From positions 1 through 64,000 of the forward strand of contig JBKDKA010000253.1 in assembly GCA_046345315.1 (NCBI GenBank): 64,000 nt of DNA. The letters are read 5' to 3'. The DNA comes from F1-80-MAGs062 sp046345315 (GTDB taxonomy: Bacteria; Planctomycetota; Planctomycetia; Planctomycetales; Planctomycetaceae). The notes beneath the pieces were generated by a model. It was not told the origin of the DNA and did not search any database. It was given only the letters and a program-made list of their open reading frames with translations. The translations under genes and the position numbers were made by a program. Shown here one piece after another: positions 63,219 through 64,000 of the stretch (position 1 is its first letter; the number at the start of each line of letters is the position of its first letter).

Positions 63219-64000
63219 CTAGCTGCCGGACTTCTTGTCGCCACCAGCACCGGCACCCGCAGCAATCTCTTCCGTTGAAAACCGTCGCCCAGGACGCTCG
63301 CCGCTCTCGCGGATCGTTCGCAGGAACAGCTCTTCGAGATCCGCTTTCGGACGCTGAATGACAGGGTCCCCGATGTTGTGCTTCTGCAGGACCGCCTTGA
63401 TGTCGGCCACCGCTGCGTCACTGAGATTCGACGTTCGGATCTGCATCTCGTCACGCAGTTCAAGAAGCTCGTCCACACGCCCAAGAACCTTCAGTTCACC
63501 CTGAAACAGAACGGCGATCCGATCACAGACGTCCTGAACGTCCGCCAGCTGATGACTGCACATCACGACCGTCTTGCCCTGAGCTTTCAGCTTCAGGATC
63601 AGGTCTTTCATTTCTCGTGTTCCGAGAGGGTCGAGTCCGCTGGTAGGCTCGTCAAGAAGCACGAGTTCCGGGTCGTTAATGAGTGCCTGTGCCAGTCCGA
63701 TGCGGCGAGTCATCCCCTTGGAGTACTCCTTCAGCTGACGGCGACGAGCTTTTCCGAGCCCGACCATCTCAATCAGCTCGTCTGTCCGCCGCACTCGCTC
63801 CGCAGCAGACATCGTGAACAGACGTCCGTAAAAATCGAGCGTCTCGTCTGCATTCAGAAAACGATAAAGGTAAGACTCTTCCGGAAGGTATCCGATCTTC
63901 TCGTTCTTGCTGACGTCGGAAGCCGGCTTTCCGAGAATCTTCATTTCTCCGGAAGTCGGAAACAGAAGCCCCAGGAGCATCTTCATGGTTGTTGTCTTGC
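63219..64000 (-). CDS. ABC transporter ATP-binding protein, N-terminus beyond the window
   Basis: The gene runs off the right edge: the first residues seen are KTTTMKMLLGLL, the end of Walker A (GxxGxGKTTT), so about 40-50 N-terminal residues are missing. The signature is YSKGMTRRIGLAQALI (SKGM in place of SGGQ, frequent in ABC-2 ATPases), Walker B is ELVLLDEPTSGLDP and the switch His is in VMCSHQLADV. A C-terminal extension of ~80 residues ends in a Gly/Ala-rich tail. It powers the ABC-2 permeases encoded next to it. Confidence 0.9.
   Translation of the reverse strand, partial: KTTTMKMLLGLLFPTSGEMKILGKPASDVSKNEKIGYLPEESYLYRFLNADETLDFYGRLFTMSAAERVRRTDELIEMVGLGKARRRQLKEYSKGMTRRIGLAQALINDPELVLLDEPTSGLDPLGTREMKDLILKLKAQGKTVVMCSHQLADVQDVCDRIAVLFQGELKVLGRVDELLELRDEMQIRTSNLSDAAVADIKAVLQKHNIGDPVIQRPKADLEELFLRTIRESGERPGRRFSTEEIAAGAGAGGDKKSGS

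Overview
The window is bacterial and looks like a planctomycete (Planctomycetota, probably class Planctomycetia). Pointers are a DUF1559 protein, a BlaI/M56 pair of the kind that is abundant in that phylum, an ELM1-like (DUF1022) protein, several small or secreted proteins without recognisable relatives elsewhere, weak Shine-Dalgarno usage and frequent GTG starts. The genus cannot be fixed from the sequence alone. No rRNA, tRNA or CRISPR array was seen.

Layout. (1) 1-3340: an IS4-family insertion sequence abuts a truncated M56/BlaR1-like sensor gene whose intact partner blaI keeps a clear TACA/TGTA operator; a cluster of GC-rich hairpins follows. (2) 3341-4795: an SDR-DUF2867 protein. (3) 5528-20529: a complete 14-gene complex I operon in the order nuoA-B-C-D-E-F-G-H-I-J-K-L-M-N, with hairpins in two of its three larger gaps. 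(4) 20750-25599, minus strand: two PAPS-type sulfotransferases, an ELM1-like protein and an MsbA-like ABC exporter. (5) 25935-32385, plus strand: synthesis of a CDP-linked deoxy sugar, probably branched (RfbF, RfbG, NovU/TylC-type C-methyltransferase, RfbC-like epimerase, acyltransferase, CmcI-type methyltransferase, DegT aminotransferase). (6) 32950-41759, minus strand: a glycan assembly and modification operon (HisF-like, HisH-like, N-acetyl sugar amidotransferase, capsule-type glycosyltransferase, DUF4254, MBOAT, SGNH-like protein, glycosyltransferase). (7) 42253-49384, plus strand: seven tightly coupled genes matching the GDP-based legionaminic acid pathway (LegF, LegI, LegG, LegH-like, PtmE, LegB, LegC). 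A methyltransferase, a GT9 and a GT4 follow. (8) 52962-64000: a small conserved-looking protein, a DUF1559 protein, a secreted protein and an ABC-2 exporter locus with an anchored extracytoplasmic protein between its permeases; the ATPase runs off the right edge.

Regions 4-7 appear to form one large surface-glycan locus. The legionaminate genes and the amidotransferase/HisF/HisH genes diverge from one intergenic region (41760-42252). I infer that the product is an acetamidino-modified legionaminic (nonulosonic) acid, placed in a glycan that also carries a CDP-derived sugar and may be acylated and sulfated. The HisF-like protein has Glu where HisF has catalytic Asp130, which argues against a role in histidine synthesis.

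The locus is marked by mobile and repeat DNA: four copies of a hairpin repeat built on an aaaccgggac(a/t)ggctccc core, a 129-bp element with 13-bp terminal inverted repeats that supplies the stop codon of the gene before it, and a decayed IS3-family OrfA. These point to repeated rearrangement of the glycan region.
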